Notes: generated by a model not told the origin, from the sequence alone. Numbered from the stretch's first letter, positions 1 to 9,254 are shown. The stretch is DNA of 34,167 bases from Planctomycetota bacterium (GCA_029259935.1 JAJDEH010000335.1:1-34167), one strand, 5' to 3'. Translations and numbers: made by a program.

Positions 1-1
1 C

Positions 2-3000
2 GCAACCGTGGACGTGACGGTTAACGCGGTGGCGGACATCGTCAATGACGCCGCTGCGACGAACGAAGAAACGGCGGTCAATCTGAATGTGCTGACCAAT
101 GACACATTTGAAGGCACTGCGTTGGTGACTGCCATCAGTCAGGGCAGTAACGGCTCGGTGACCATTGAATCCAACGGCACGGCAACCTACACACCCAACG
201 CTGACTTCAACGGTGCCGACAGTTTCACCTACACTGCCACCTCGGGTGGCGTCACTGAGATCGCAACCGTGGACGTGACTGTCAACGCGGTGGCGGATAT
301 CGTCAATGACGCCGCTACCACGAGCGAAGAAACGGCGGTCAACTTGAATGTGTTGGCCAATGACACGTTCGAGGCCACGCCCGCAGTCACCGCCGTCAGT
401 TCAGGCAACAACGGCTCGGTCATCATTGAAACGAACGGCACCGTAACCTATACGCCCAACGCCGATTTCAACGGCAACGACAGCTTCACCTACATCGCCA
501 CGTCCGGGGGAGTCGCCGAAACAGCGACTGTCAACGTGACCGTCAACGCAGTGGCGGACATCGTCGGGGACTCGGCCACAACAAATGAAGACACCGCAGT
601 CAACTTGAATGTACTCGCCAATGACACATTTGAAGGCACTGCGTTGGTGACTGCCATCAGTCAGGGCAGTAACGGCTCGGTGACCATTGAATCCAACGGT
701 ACGGCAACCTACACACCCGACGCTGACTTCAACGGTGCCGACAGTTTCACCTACACTGCCACCTCGGGTGGAGTCACCGAGACCGCAACCGTCAACGTGA
801 CCGTCAACAGCGTGGCGGACATCGTCAATGACGCCGCTGCCACAAGCGAAGAAACTGCGGTCAACTTGAATGTGCTGGCCAACGACACATTTGAAGGCAC
901 TGCGTTGGTGACCGCCGTCAGCCAGGGAAGTAACGGCTCGGTGACCATCGAACCCAATGGCACGGTAACCTACACGCCCAACGCCGATTTCAATGGCAGC
1001 GATAACTTCACCTACTCGGCCACTTCCGGAGGCGTCACCGAGACCGCAACCGTGGACGTGACGGTTAACGCGGTGGCGGACATCGTCAATGACGCCGCTG
1101 CGACGAACGAAGAAACGGCGGTCAATCTGAATGTGCTGACCAACGACAACTTTGAAGGTACCGCGTCAGTGACTGCCATCAGCCAAGGCAGCAAAGGCTC
1201 GGTGATCATCGAGCCCAATGGCACGGTGACCTACACGCCCAATGCTGATTTCAACGGAGCCGACAGCTTCACCTACACTGCCACCTCGGGTGGCGTCACC
1301 GAGATCGCAACCGTGGACGTGACCGTCAACGCGGTGGCGGATATCGTAAATGATGCCGCCATCACTAATGAAGAAACTGCGGTCAATCTGAACGTGCTCG
1401 CCAACGACACATTTGAAGGTACCGCGTCGGTGACCGCCGTCAGCCAAGGCAGCAACGGCTCGGTCATCATTGAAACGAACGGCACCGTAACCTACACGCC
1501 GAGTGCCGACTTCAACGGCAACGACAGCTTCACCTACATCGCCACGTCCGGGGGAGTCACCGAGACGGCCACGGTGAACGTCACGGTCAATGCAGTCGCG
1601 GATATCGTCGGGGACGCGGCCACGACAAATGAAGACACCGCAGTGAATCTTGATGTGCTGGCCAACGACGCATTTGAAGGCACTGCCTTGGTGACCGCCG
1701 TCAGCCAGGGAAGTAACGGCTCGGTGACCATCGAAACGAACGGCACCGTAACGTACACGCCGAGTGCCGACTTTAACGGCAGCGACAGCTTCACATACAC
1801 GGCCACGTCCGGTGGAGTGACCGAAACGGCAACTGTCCACGTGACCGTCAACGCCGTGGCAGATATCGTCGGGGACTCGGCCACAACAAATGAAGACACC
1901 GTGGTCAATCTGAATGTGCTGACCAACGACAACTTTGAGGGCACCGCGTCGGTGACTGCCGTCAGCCAGGGCACTAACGGCTCGGTAGTCATCGAAACGA
2001 ACGGCACCGTAACGTACACGCCCGATGCCGATTTCAACGGCAACGACAGTTTCACCTACACGGCCACCTCGGGTGGCGTCACCGAAACGGCCACGGTGAA
2101 CGTCACGGTCAATGCAGTGGCAGATATCGTCGGGGACTCGGCCACAACAAATGAAGACACCGTGGTCAATCTGAATGTGCGGACCAACGACAACTTTGAG
2201 GGCACTGCGTTGGTGACTGCCGTCAGCCAGGGCAGTAACGGCTCGGTCATCATTGAAACGAACGGCACCGTAACGTACACGCCAAGTGCCGACTTTAACG
2301 GCAGCGACAGCTTTACTTACACGGCCACGTCCGGTGGAGTCACTGAGACCGCAACCGTGGACGTCACCGTCAATGCAGTCGCGGACATCGTGAATGACAT
2401 CGCGGTGACGAACGAAGGCACAGCGGTCAATCTGAATGTAATCGCCAACGACACGTTCGACGGCACTGCGTTAGTGACTGCCGTCAGCCAAGGCAGCAAC
2501 GGCTCGGTGACCATCGAGCCCAATGGCACGGTGACCTACACGCCCAATGCTGATTTCAACGGTGCCGACAGTTTCACCTACACTGCCACCTCGGGTGGAG
2601 TCACCGAGACCGCAACCGTGGACGTCACCCTCAACGCGGTTGCGGATATCGTCAATGACGCCGCTACCACGAGCGAAGAAACGGCGGTCAACTTGAATGT
2701 GTTGGCCAATGACACGTTCGAGGCCACGGCCGCAGTCACCGCCGTCAGTTCAGGCAACAACGGCGCGGTCGTCATCGAATCCGATGGCACGGTAACCTAT
2801 ACGCCGAATGCCGACTTCAACGGCACGGACAGCTTTACCTACACGGCCACGTCCGGTGGAGCGACCGAAACAGCAACCGTCACTGTGACCGTCAACGCCG
2901 TGGCGGATATTGCCAACGATTCAACCACAACGAATGAAGATACGGCAGTGAATCTCAACGTGCTTGCCAACGATACGTTCGAAGGGGCGGCAACCGTGAC

Positions 3001-4618
3001 CGCTGTCGGTCAAGGTGCCCATGGCTCGGTCGTGATTGAACCCAATGGCACGCTGACCTACACGCCCAACGCCGATTTCAACGGCAGCGACAGTTTCACG
3101 TACACGGCCTCGTCCGGCGGAGTTATCGAGGTCGCCACTGTCGATGTGACCATCGATGCGGTAGCGGATATTGCCAACGACGCAGCCACTACGAACGAAG
3201 GCACGGCAGTCAACCTCAATGTTCTCGCCAATGACAACTTCGAGGGGCTCGCCGCGGTGACGGCGGTCACCAACGGTTCCCACGGCGCGGTGGTGATCGA
3301 AGCGAATGGTACCGTGACTTATACGCCCACCGCCAATTTCAGCGGCACGGACAACTTTAGCTACACCGCTACATCTGGAGGAGTCACGGAAACGGCCGTG
3401 GTTACGATCTCGGTCGACGGAACGAACAGTGCGCCTGTCATCACCGGACTCACACTGGAAGGCCTGATCGACGATACGAACAAGGACGGTTCCGAAGATC
3501 GCCGGACCGTCAACCTATCGGCAACCGGCGATGCCGCGGTCGTTGGCCAAAAACTAATCCTGAAGGGAACCTTCACCGATGTCAATCAAACGGATTCGCA
3601 TGTGGTAACGGTCAATTGGAACGACGGCACGATCGAGACGTTCAACATCACCGATGTCGATCTTGGCGACGACGGCCGCAGCTTCGAATTGACTCACACT
3701 TACACCGCCAAGGACACGTACTCGATCAGCATTTCCGTCAGTGACGGGACGGCCGCCGATCAGGAAGGCGTGCAGGTCGCCATTCAGCAAACGGCTCTGC
3801 AGAGCGGTATCTTGGCCATCGCTGGAACCGAAGGACACGATGAAATCACCGTTTACCGCAAATACAACGGCCAGATCAAAGTCAAGATTCGTCAGCGCTA
3901 CGTCAGCACGCAATACGTCACCGCGAATCTGGCCGATGTCAGCGAAATTCTCGTGCTGGGCCTCGGCGGCAGCGACTTCATTGCGGTTTCCCATGCCCTG
4001 AGTTTGCCAACGGTATTGAATGGCGGCGCGGGCGACGACGCGATCATTGGCGGTCGCGGCAATGATAAGATTATCGGCGGCCTAGGCAACGATCTGCTCA
4101 TCGGCCGAGCGGGCCACGACGTGATCCTGGGCGGCGCGGGTCACGATTTCATCAAAGGCAACGACGGCGACGATTGTCTGCATGGCGGTACGGGGAACGA
4201 CCTCATCGCCGGTGGAAACGGTCAAGACACGGCCATTGGCGGCGATGGTTCCGATGTGATCTACGGCCAAAACGACGACGATATCATCTTCGGCAACGCC
4301 GACGACGATTGGCTGTTCGGCGGCAACGGCGACGACACCATCAACGGTGGCGAGGGCAACGATTGGATCTTCGGCGGCAACGGGGCGGACGTGCTGATTG
4401 GCGAAGACGGCGACGACTTGCTGTTCGGCGGCAACGGCAACGACATCATCGACGGTGGTGACGGGAACGATCTGATCGACGGCGGCAACGGCGATGACAC
4501 CATCGATGGTGGAGCGGGCGACGATATTATCTTTGGCGGCCGCGGCGACGATACGATCGACGGCGGCACTGGAAACGACTGGATCTTCCACCGCTGGCGC
4601 TGGATCTGGGGGTGTTAA
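2..4618 (+). CDS. Giant Ig/cadherin-like repeat and RTX protein, 5' end outside window
   Basis: The frame is open at the left edge, so the true start lies upstream; the first in-frame GTG (8) is inside a repeat. The product has 13 tandem 87-residue repeats (to about 3400) with the recurring core VNLNVLANDTF, YTPNADFNG and FTYTATSGGV, typical of bacterial cadherin/Ig-like (VCBS or Big-type) adhesin repeats. A PKD-like domain follows (about 3430-3780, core VNWNDGT and HTYTAKDTYSI). The end is about 21 glycine-rich RTX nonapeptides of the form GGxGxDxUx (about 4020-4590), which bind calcium in proteins of this type. It is inferred to be secreted or surface-exposed and to act in adhesion or matrix. 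The last nine residues (HRWRWIWGC) break the RTX pattern abruptly and may reflect a frameshift near 4588. It converges on the next gene, 52 bp away. Confidence 0.93.
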   Translation, partial: ATVDVTVNAVADIVNDAAATNEETAVNLNVLTNDTFEGTALVTAISQGSNGSVTIESNGTATYTPNADFNGADSFTYTATSGGVTEIATVDVTVNAVADIVNDAATTSEETAVNLNVLANDTFEATPAVTAVSSGNNGSVIIETNGTVTYTPNADFNGNDSFTYIATSGGVAETATVNVTVNAVADIVGDSATTNEDTAVNLNVLANDTFEGTALVTAISQGSNGSVTIESNGTATYTPDADFNGADSFTYTATSGGVTETATVNVTVNSVADIVNDAAATSEETAVNLNVLANDTFEGTALVTAVSQGSNGSVTIEPNGTVTYTPNADFNGSDNFTYSATSGGVTETATVDVTVNAVADIVNDAAATNEETAVNLNVLTNDNFEGTASVTAISQGSKGSVIIEPNGTVTYTPNADFNGADSFTYTATSGGVTEIATVDVTVNAVADIVNDAAITNEETAVNLNVLANDTFEGTASVTAVSQGSNGSVIIETNGTVTYTPSADFNGNDSFTYIATSGGVTETATVNVTVNAVADIVGDAATTNEDTAVNLDVLANDAFEGTALVTAVSQGSNGSVTIETNGTVTYTPSADFNGSDSFTYTATSGGVTETATVHVTVNAVADIVGDSATTNEDTVVNLNVLTNDNFEGTASVTAVSQGTNGSVVIETNGTVTYTPDADFNGNDSFTYTATSGGVTETATVNVTVNAVADIVGDSATTNEDTVVNLNVRTNDNFEGTALVTAVSQGSNGSVIIETNGTVTYTPSADFNGSDSFTYTATSGGVTETATVDVTVNAVADIVNDIAVTNEGTAVNLNVIANDTFDGTALVTAVSQGSNGSVTIEPNGTVTYTPNADFNGADSFTYTATSGGVTETATVDVTLNAVADIVNDAATTSEETAVNLNVLANDTFEATAAVTAVSSGNNGAVVIESDGTVTYTPNADFNGTDSFTYTATSGGATETATVTVTVNAVADIANDSTTTNEDTAVNLNVLANDTFEGAATVTAVGQGAHGSVVIEPNGTLTYTPNADFNGSDSFTYTASSGGVIEVATVDVTIDAVADIANDAATTNEGTAVNLNVLANDNFEGLAAVTAVTNGSHGAVVIEANGTVTYTPTANFSGTDNFSYTATSGGVTETAVVTISVDGTNSAPVITGLTLEGLIDDTNKDGSEDRRTVNLSATGDAAVVGQKLILKGTFTDVNQTDSHVVTVNWNDGTIETFNITDVDLGDDGRSFELTHTYTAKDTYSISISVSDGTAADQEGVQVAIQQTALQSGILAIAGTEGHDEITVYRKYNGQIKVKIRQRYVSTQYVTANLADVSEILVLGLGGSDFIAVSHALSLPTVLNGGAGDDAIIGGRGNDKIIGGLGNDLLIGRAGHDVILGGAGHDFIKGNDGDDCLHGGTGNDLIAGGNGQDTAIGGDGSDVIYGQNDDDIIFGNADDDWLFGGNGDDTINGGEGNDWIFGGNGADVLIGEDGDDLLFGGNGNDIIDGGDGNDLIDGGNGDDTIDGGAGDDIIFGGRGDDTIDGGTGNDWIFHRWRWIWGC
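8..3400 (+). repeat. 13 tandem 261-bp units inside the adhesin gene
   Basis: The 87-codon module recurs every 261 bp with near-identical DNA. Positions 1-99 are repeated essentially base for base at 1045-1143, four units later. Units 2 and 11 share the rare variant FEATPA/FEATAA plus SSGNNG, and units 8 and 9 share NDNFEG and the doublet EDTVV. The last two units (from about 2900) are the most diverged. The mosaic pattern indicates recent duplication and gene conversion. The periodicity also creates many long spurious antisense reading frames here. Confidence 0.95.
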
Positions 4619-4670
4619 GCCGCCATTCAACGACGGGAGGAAATCGGCAACATCGAAACGTCGCCACCGG

Positions 4671-5714
4671 CTAGCGACTTGGCTTGCCGCCCTTTTCGTA
4701 CCGGCCAAAAATCATTCGCCCGGCGCTCGTTTGCAGCACGCTGGTGACGACGATTTGAATCGTTTGCCCCACATGGGCACGGCCGTCTTCGATGACGATC
4801 ATCGTCCCGTCGTCCAGATATCCAACTCCCTGATTGGCTTCTTCCCCGGGCTTCACCACGGATACGTCAACATGCTCGCCCGGCAGGAAGACGGGCTTGA
4901 GTGAATTGGCGATGTCGTTCAAATTGATCACCGGAACATTGTGGATCTTGGCCACCTTGTTCAAGTTGTAGTCACCCGTGACCACCTTGCCTTCGAGAAA
5001 CTTCGCCAACAGGATCAGCTTCATATCGACCGGCTGCCCCGCCATTTCCTTGACTTCGCGCTCGTAGATTCTCAGTTCGACACCCTTTTGAGTGCGTAGC
5101 CGATTGACAATGTCGAGGCCGCGCCGCCCGCGACTGCGTCGCAGTTTGTCACTGCTGTCGGCGATTCCCTGAAGCTCGTTGAGAATAAAGCGAGGCATGA
5201 TCAGTTGATTGTCCAAGGCCCCGGTTTCCACGAGGTCGGCGATGCGACCGTCGATGATCACGCTGGTGTCCAGCAGATAGGGCTTCAGACCTTTGACTTC
5301 CTTGGAAAACTCGACGTAGGGAATGATAAAGCGAAAGTCGTCCCGCGTCTGCAGCAGCAAGCTGATGCAGACATAACAAGCCCCGATTCCGATGGGCAAC
5401 AGAATTAAGTCCAAAACATGCTTACCCTGGTCGGGCATCTCGCTATACATCGTCGAGACAAGAGGATCGATCGCGACGCGGACAAAATAGGTCAACAGAA
5501 TGCCCACGATCATCCCAGTAAAGACGCTGGTGATGAACTCAATCCGCTTGCGCTGAATCAGCACATCGCCAAGAATCACAAGTCCCGCGATCCCCAAGAC
5601 AATGCAGAAGAAGAGGAACGTTGGCGGTGGATCGACCTGGGAGGATTTCGTCAAATAAAACGCAACGCCTGCCGTGACAAGCAAATAGGAGGCGCGTAGT
5701 ATCCACAAAAACAT
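4671..5714 (-). CDS. PIN-TRAM membrane ribonuclease-like protein (YacL family)
   Basis: 347 residues. The N-terminal 120 residues hold about four hydrophobic membrane segments. A PIN nuclease domain follows (about 143-270) with the expected acidic residues D149 (LLDTSVIIDGR), E180 (ILNELQ), D230 and D248 (TGDYNLNK). A TRAM-like RNA-binding domain ends the protein (about 275-345). This order is that of the YacL/PIN-TRAM family of firmicutes, cyanobacteria and planctomycetes, where the PIN domain faces the cytoplasm and is thought to cut RNA; the substrate is unknown. The ATG at 5714 opens directly into the first membrane helix, so the start is plausible. The next gene upstream on the same strand (dGTPase) ends 116 bp away. 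Confidence 0.93.
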   Translation of the reverse strand: MFLWILRASYLLVTAGVAFYLTKSSQVDPPPTFLFFCIVLGIAGLVILGDVLIQRKRIEFITSVFTGMIVGILLTYFVRVAIDPLVSTMYSEMPDQGKHVLDLILLPIGIGACYVCISLLLQTRDDFRFIIPYVEFSKEVKGLKPYLLDTSVIIDGRIADLVETGALDNQLIMPRFILNELQGIADSSDKLRRSRGRRGLDIVNRLRTQKGVELRIYEREVKEMAGQPVDMKLILLAKFLEGKVVTGDYNLNKVAKIHNVPVINLNDIANSLKPVFLPGEHVDVSVVKPGEEANQGVGYLDDGTMIVIEDGRAHVGQTIQIVVTSVLQTSAGRMIFGRYEKGGKPSR

Positions 5715-5830
5715 AATGTTGAAGAAGGGACGCCAGAGTCCGTTGGCCCCAAGATTTTCCCGTTTGAGTGGCGTAGCAAATGTAACCTATTTCACACAAT
5801 CTCATTCTATACAGCCGGCCCTCTCAGCGA

Positions 5831-6946
5831 CTAGCCCCCGGGGTATTCCGTGAAATGCCGGCGGAACTGTTCATCACAAAAACGGTCCGTCATTCCGGCC
5901 AGATATTCGCCAATGGCGCGGTCCAGGCCGACTAATTCGATTCGCTGGCGATACCTTAGCGACAGCAGGTCCGGCTTGCGTAGATATCCGGCGAACATTT
6001 TCTGCAATCGATCTTGGGCCTCCTGGCGAACTCTAACAATGTCATCATGTCGGTAGACGCGATCGTAAAGAAATGATTCCAACTGTTTTTTCTGTTCGGC
6101 CAGCGCGACACTGGGGCCAATAACAAAATCGCTTTGCGAAGCCTCCGCGGCGGAGGAAAAGTCGCGGTCCGCCAATTCCGACTTGGTTCGCTCCAGCAAG
6201 TCGGTGACTTGGCAGTCGATCAGTTCGTGGACGACCGCTTTTCTCAAGCGGGCTCCGTCGAGCGCGCCACAACGGTCTCCCACTCGTTTGAGGCAGCCGT
6301 GGATCAATTCGTTCTGGGCAAGCTCGCCCACCGTGAGCAAACCAAGCTTCACGGCGTCGTCGGTATCGTGCGCGTCGTACGTCATGCTGTCGGCGGCATC
6401 GACGATTTGGACTTCCAGCAACGGTTGCCGCGCGGGACTCTGCTTATCCGCCCGCATGCGTTGCCCTTGCAGGACTTCGTGGCTGAGGTTCAGGCCCGGA
6501 AAGCCGTGATAGCGCATCTCCAGTTCTTCCGCGATCACCAGAGCATGTTGATTGTGCGAAAAGCCGCCGTGGCCGGCCAAATATTCGTTGAGCGCGTCCT
6601 CGCCCGCGTGACCAAAGGGCGGATGACCGATATCGTGAAACAAGGCGAGGGCTTCCACTAGATCTTCGTTGAGACGTAGCACGCGGGCCAGCGTCCGGGC
6701 AATGGAGGCGACTTCCTGAGTATGGGTCAGCCGCGTCCTGTGATAGTCGCCCATGTCGCCAGTGAAAACTTGGGTCTTACCACTGAGTCGGCGATAGGCC
6801 CAACTGTGCAGAATGCGATCTCGGTCGCGCTGAAAGGGACCCCGATAAGGATGCAGGGGCTCCTCATGCTTGCGGCCAACCGAGTCGACGCTGTGCATCG
6901 CGAAAGGAGCCAGCAGAACATTTTCACGTTCTAGGATGGTCTGCAA
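5831..6946 (-). CDS. dgt: Deoxyguanosinetriphosphate triphosphohydrolase-like protein (HD domain)
   Basis: 371 residues. It is a type-2 dGTPase-like protein, of the family that hydrolyses dNTPs to deoxynucleoside and triphosphate. The N-terminal signature FQRDRDRILHSWAYRRL is diagnostic. The HD metal site is visible as H75 (RLTHTQEV), H104-D105 (LFHDIGHPPFGHAGE) and D186 (VDAADSMTYDAHD). The TTG at 6946 is chosen because the family has residues such as LLAPFA before the first downstream ATG (6898), and no in-frame ATG or GTG was found just upstream. The first ATG would remove conserved N-terminal sequence. It lies alone on the minus strand between YacL and the molybdenum locus, with no evident operon. 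Confidence 0.93.
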   Translation of the reverse strand: MQTILERENVLLAPFAMHSVDSVGRKHEEPLHPYRGPFQRDRDRILHSWAYRRLSGKTQVFTGDMGDYHRTRLTHTQEVASIARTLARVLRLNEDLVEALALFHDIGHPPFGHAGEDALNEYLAGHGGFSHNQHALVIAEELEMRYHGFPGLNLSHEVLQGQRMRADKQSPARQPLLEVQIVDAADSMTYDAHDTDDAVKLGLLTVGELAQNELIHGCLKRVGDRCGALDGARLRKAVVHELIDCQVTDLLERTKSELADRDFSSAAEASQSDFVIGPSVALAEQKKQLESFLYDRVYRHDDIVRVRQEAQDRLQKMFAGYLRKPDLLSLRYRQRIELVGLDRAIGEYLAGMTDRFCDEQFRRHFTEYPGG

Positions 6947-7325
6947 TCTAGATGCGTCTTCCCCAACACAAGTTGGATTGATGGTGGGTGAACGACGCCG
7001 AGCCGCCCATCATAGCGCAACCCTCATTCAGCGTAGTCCAGTGAAAACTCTCCAGCGCATTGATTGTATCACAGTCTCCGCTAGCGAAAATGGGCAATCC
7101 GCGCCGTGTCCTGAATTAGCCGTGCCGTGACTTTGAGATGGGCGTCAAAATTATCGGACGGCGCGGCGGACACGCTAATTGGGGATAAAGTCGACATTGA
7201 GATCAATCTTGAGGCGAGGCAATGCAGTTGGTCGCCCTGGCGATCGTTCCTTGACTCCCATGATCCCGCAAGTCTAGCGCGGTTGGTGAATCCGCGCCGC
7301 GACGACATGCGCCCCTGCGATCAGC
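6947..7325. other. Intergenic region between dgt and the moeB-like gene
   Basis: About 380 bp with no convincing gene on either strand. A 6-bp inverted repeat (7277-7282 with 7292-7297, GCGCGG/CCGCGC) lies about 30 nt past the stop of the moeB-like gene and could help end that transcript, but there is no T-run. The promoter of dgt should lie here; I see no clear -35/-10 pair. Confidence 0.5.
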
Positions 7326-8090
7326 TCAATTGGTACGCCAAAGCGGGGCGCACACCTCGCATTCCGGGTTTCGCAGCATGCTACGTTTGCTGAATATCAT
7401 GCCGCGCAGGTCGCAGGTAACAAGCTTGCCAAGCAACGGTTCGCCGAACTTCGCGAGTACCTTGATCGCTTCCATGGCGGCCATGCAGGCAACCGTGCCG
7501 GAAACCGCGCCGAACACGGGGAATTCGCGCCGCCAGGCGGGCGGCTTGACCGGGAATAGGCAAGACAGACAAGGCGTTTGACCAGGAACGATCGTGGTCA
7601 GAGTGGACTCCAGATCGTACATCGCCGCTTCGACGATCGGCTTGCGTTGCCGCACGGCTTCGCAATTCATGGCATAGCGTTCTTCGAATAGCGGCGCGCA
7701 ATCGACGATCAAATCGACTTGGTCGACCAAACGGGCCACGTTGTCGTCGTTGACGTTTTCGCCGACGGCCACGATCTCCAGCCGGGGATTCAATTCTAAA
7801 AGACGGCGTCGGGCGGATTCAATCCGGGGCTTGCCGAGCCAGTCGTGCGTCATCAGCAGTTGGCGATTCAAGTCGCTCGGTTTGACGTTGCCGGCATGAG
7901 CCAGCACCAGCTTGCCAATTCCGGCCGCCGCCAATTCGTACGCGACCACTCCGCCCAATCCGCCCAGGCGCGATACCAATACCGACGCGCCTTTGAGGGC
8001 CTGTTGTCCAGGTTCGCCAAAACCGGGTGACCATATTTGCCACTCGTAAACGGCCCGCTCGTCGTCGTTCAGCGATTTCGGATCTGACAT
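7326..8090 (-). CDS. moeB: MoeB/ThiF/HesA-type adenylyltransferase
   Basis: 254 residues, the usual length of MoeB-like E1 enzymes, which adenylate the C-terminal Gly-Gly of a ubiquitin-like sulfur carrier. The Rossmann nucleotide loop is RLGGLGGVVAYELAAAGIG (residues about 42-60), followed by the family's LNRQLL. The zinc-binding cysteine pairs are CLSC and CEVC near the C-terminus. The canonical GxGGxG is slightly altered (RLGGLGG). The gene starts 19 bp after the stop of the moaD-like gene, its evident carrier partner, and both follow a Mo/W transporter ATPase. A role in molybdopterin or thiamine/cysteine sulfur transfer fits; the context favours molybdopterin. There is no fused rhodanese domain. 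Confidence 0.9.
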   Translation of the reverse strand: MSDPKSLNDDERAVYEWQIWSPGFGEPGQQALKGASVLVSRLGGLGGVVAYELAAAGIGKLVLAHAGNVKPSDLNRQLLMTHDWLGKPRIESARRRLLELNPRLEIVAVGENVNDDNVARLVDQVDLIVDCAPLFEERYAMNCEAVRQRKPIVEAAMYDLESTLTTIVPGQTPCLSCLFPVKPPAWRREFPVFGAVSGTVACMAAMEAIKVLAKFGEPLLGKLVTCDLRGMIFSKRSMLRNPECEVCAPLWRTN

Positions 8091-8109
8091 GTCTTGGAAG
8101 TGAGGCAGT

Positions 8110-8388
8110 TCAACCGCCGGATATCGGTGACAGGATCGAAACGACGTCGTTCTCTTTCAGTTCGACCACGGAATTCCAACGCACCTGCTCGTCGCCGACA
8201 AACAACAGGATGGAAGGGTGTAAGTCTCCCTGTTTGCCGAACAGCATCTGTTGAAATTCCTCGGTGCGTTCGCTGGCCACGGTGCGAAGAAGGTCCTGCA
8301 GCGAGCAATTCGAATCGACGTCCACCGTTTGCGAGTCGGTTCCGGCGGCCTGCTTGATCTGGGCCCCGTAGGTTAGCGTGACGGTCAT
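8110..8388 (-). CDS. moaD: MoaD/ThiS-family ubiquitin-like sulfur carrier
   Basis: 92 residues ending in the required SPISGG, so the C-terminal Gly-Gly that is adenylated and thiocarboxylated is present. The sequence has the small beta-grasp pattern (VTLTYGAQIKQAAG; LQDLLRTVA; SILLFVGDEQV; LKENDVVSILSPISGG). Its ATG overlaps the stop of the upstream ABC ATPase gene in an ATGA arrangement, which implies translational coupling, and the E1 partner follows 19 bp later. It may be the small subunit of molybdopterin synthase, but ThiS or another sulfur carrier cannot be excluded; no moaE is in the window. Confidence 0.88.
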   Translation of the reverse strand: MTVTLTYGAQIKQAAGTDSQTVDVDSNCSLQDLLRTVASERTEEFQQMLFGKQGDLHPSILLFVGDEQVRWNSVVELKENDVVSILSPISGG

Positions 8389-9236
8389 TCGGCCTGCTCC
8401 GTGGGCATCGCAATGGCCGGCTCTTCATTGATGGCGGCATCCTCGACCTTGGATTTCGTCGAGCCATTGTTATTGGACATGTGAATTCGGCCATTTTCGA
8501 GAAGCAGCAGCCGGTCGGCCAGCGCGGTCGCCTCGCCGCGGCTATGGGTCACGTGCAACGCCGTGACTCCCGTGCGACGCTGCACCGACTTAAGCAAGTC
8601 GTACATTTCTTCGCGAGTTTCCTCGTCCAGCGCGCTGAGCGGCTCGTCCAGGCAGAGAATTCCGGGACGGCAGGCAATCGCCCGGCCCAGCGCCACGCGT
8701 TGCGTTTCGCCGCCGCTTAGGCCATGAGGCTTGCGTTCCAACAAATAGTCGATTCCAAGTAGGTCCGCCAATTCCTCGACACGCGCGTCGATATCTCGAT
8801 TGGTCCAGCCGCGGAGCGTTGGCGCGAATGCCAAGTGGTCGCGAACGGTCATGGTCGGAAACAACGCGCCGTCTTGCGGCACGTAACCGATGTCGCGTTC
8901 GGCCGGTTTTTTATAGGTGACGTCCCTTCCGTTAAGCCGGATTTGGCCCGCGGACAAATGCTTCAATCCACAGACAACTTCCAGAATCGTTGTCTTGCCG
9001 CTGCCCGTCCGTCCCATCAGAACGCCGTAGTCGCCGGGCGCCACTTCGAAACTGATATTTTCCAAAGTAAAACTGCCAAGTTGAACGGCTATGTTGCTGA
9101 CTTCAATCAAGGTCGGGTGCTCGCTGGTGGCGGTTTGAGAAAGATGCCCGGCACCTTCGGGAAGCCGGGCATCTGCTCGCAGGTTGCAAAGTGAATCCGC
9201 GTCTCTTACGCTGATTATAAAAGAGTTCCAGCCCAT
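8385..9236 (-). CDS. modC: Molybdate/tungstate ABC transporter ATP-binding protein (ModC-like)
   Basis: ABC ATPase with Walker A GRTGSGKTT (about residues 75-83), Q-loop VPQDGALF, signature LSGGETQRVALGRA, Walker B GILCLDEPLSALD and H-loop THSR. It should energise the divergently encoded permease and binding protein. The C-terminal tail after the ABC core is short and has no ModC TOBE domain, so Mo versus W selectivity is unknown. The start is uncertain. The ATG at 9236 has a GGAGGGG stretch 11 nt upstream but adds about 42 unconserved residues and leaves only 18 bp to the modA-like ATG. A TTG at 9110 begins exactly where the family normally starts (IEVSNIAVQLG) and would leave room for divergent promoters and the hairpin at 9142-9174. 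Confidence 0.9.
   Translation of the reverse strand: MGWNSFIISVRDADSLCNLRADARLPEGAGHLSQTATSEHPTLIEVSNIAVQLGSFTLENISFEVAPGDYGVLMGRTGSGKTTILEVVCGLKHLSAGQIRLNGRDVTYKKPAERDIGYVPQDGALFPTMTVRDHLAFAPTLRGWTNRDIDARVEELADLLGIDYLLERKPHGLSGGETQRVALGRAIACRPGILCLDEPLSALDEETREEMYDLLKSVQRRTGVTALHVTHSRGEATALADRLLLLENGRIHMSNNNGSTKSKVEDAAINEEPAIAMPTEQAE
9142..9174. promoter_or_regulatory. Strong hairpin between the divergent transporter genes
   Basis: An 11-bp perfect inverted repeat (9142-9152 AGATGCCCGGC with 9164-9174) encloses an 11-nt loop. On the plus strand the loop contains CC-TTCG-GG, so it can fold further into a UUCG-capped stem. On the minus strand the stem is followed by TTTCT, but not a full terminator T-run. 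If the ATPase starts at the TTG at 9110, the element lies in its 5' leader and could be an attenuator or protein site; otherwise it is coding. Confidence 0.5.
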
Positions 9237-9254
9237 TTGAAAGTATTCCCCTCC

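Noticed and set aside
1166..2055. Long antisense reading frames across the adhesin repeats
   Set aside because: They repeat with the same 261-bp period as the plus-strand gene and have the composition of its complement; they are by-products of a periodic sequence with few stops.
7081..7308. Possible small minus-strand gene between the moeB-like gene and dgt
   Set aside because: No recognisable motif and no ribosome-binding site; the gap more likely holds transcription signals.
7326..7328. The TGA ending the moeB-like gene as another selenocysteine codon (MoeB selenoproteins are known)
   Set aside because: The protein already has both zinc CxxC pairs and a normal length, and translation past the TGA gives no family-like sequence.
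9184..9221. Promoter for the modA-like gene (TTGCAA at 9184 with TATAAA at 9216)
   Set aside because: The spacing of 26 bp is far from the usual 16-18 bp; too weak to annotate.
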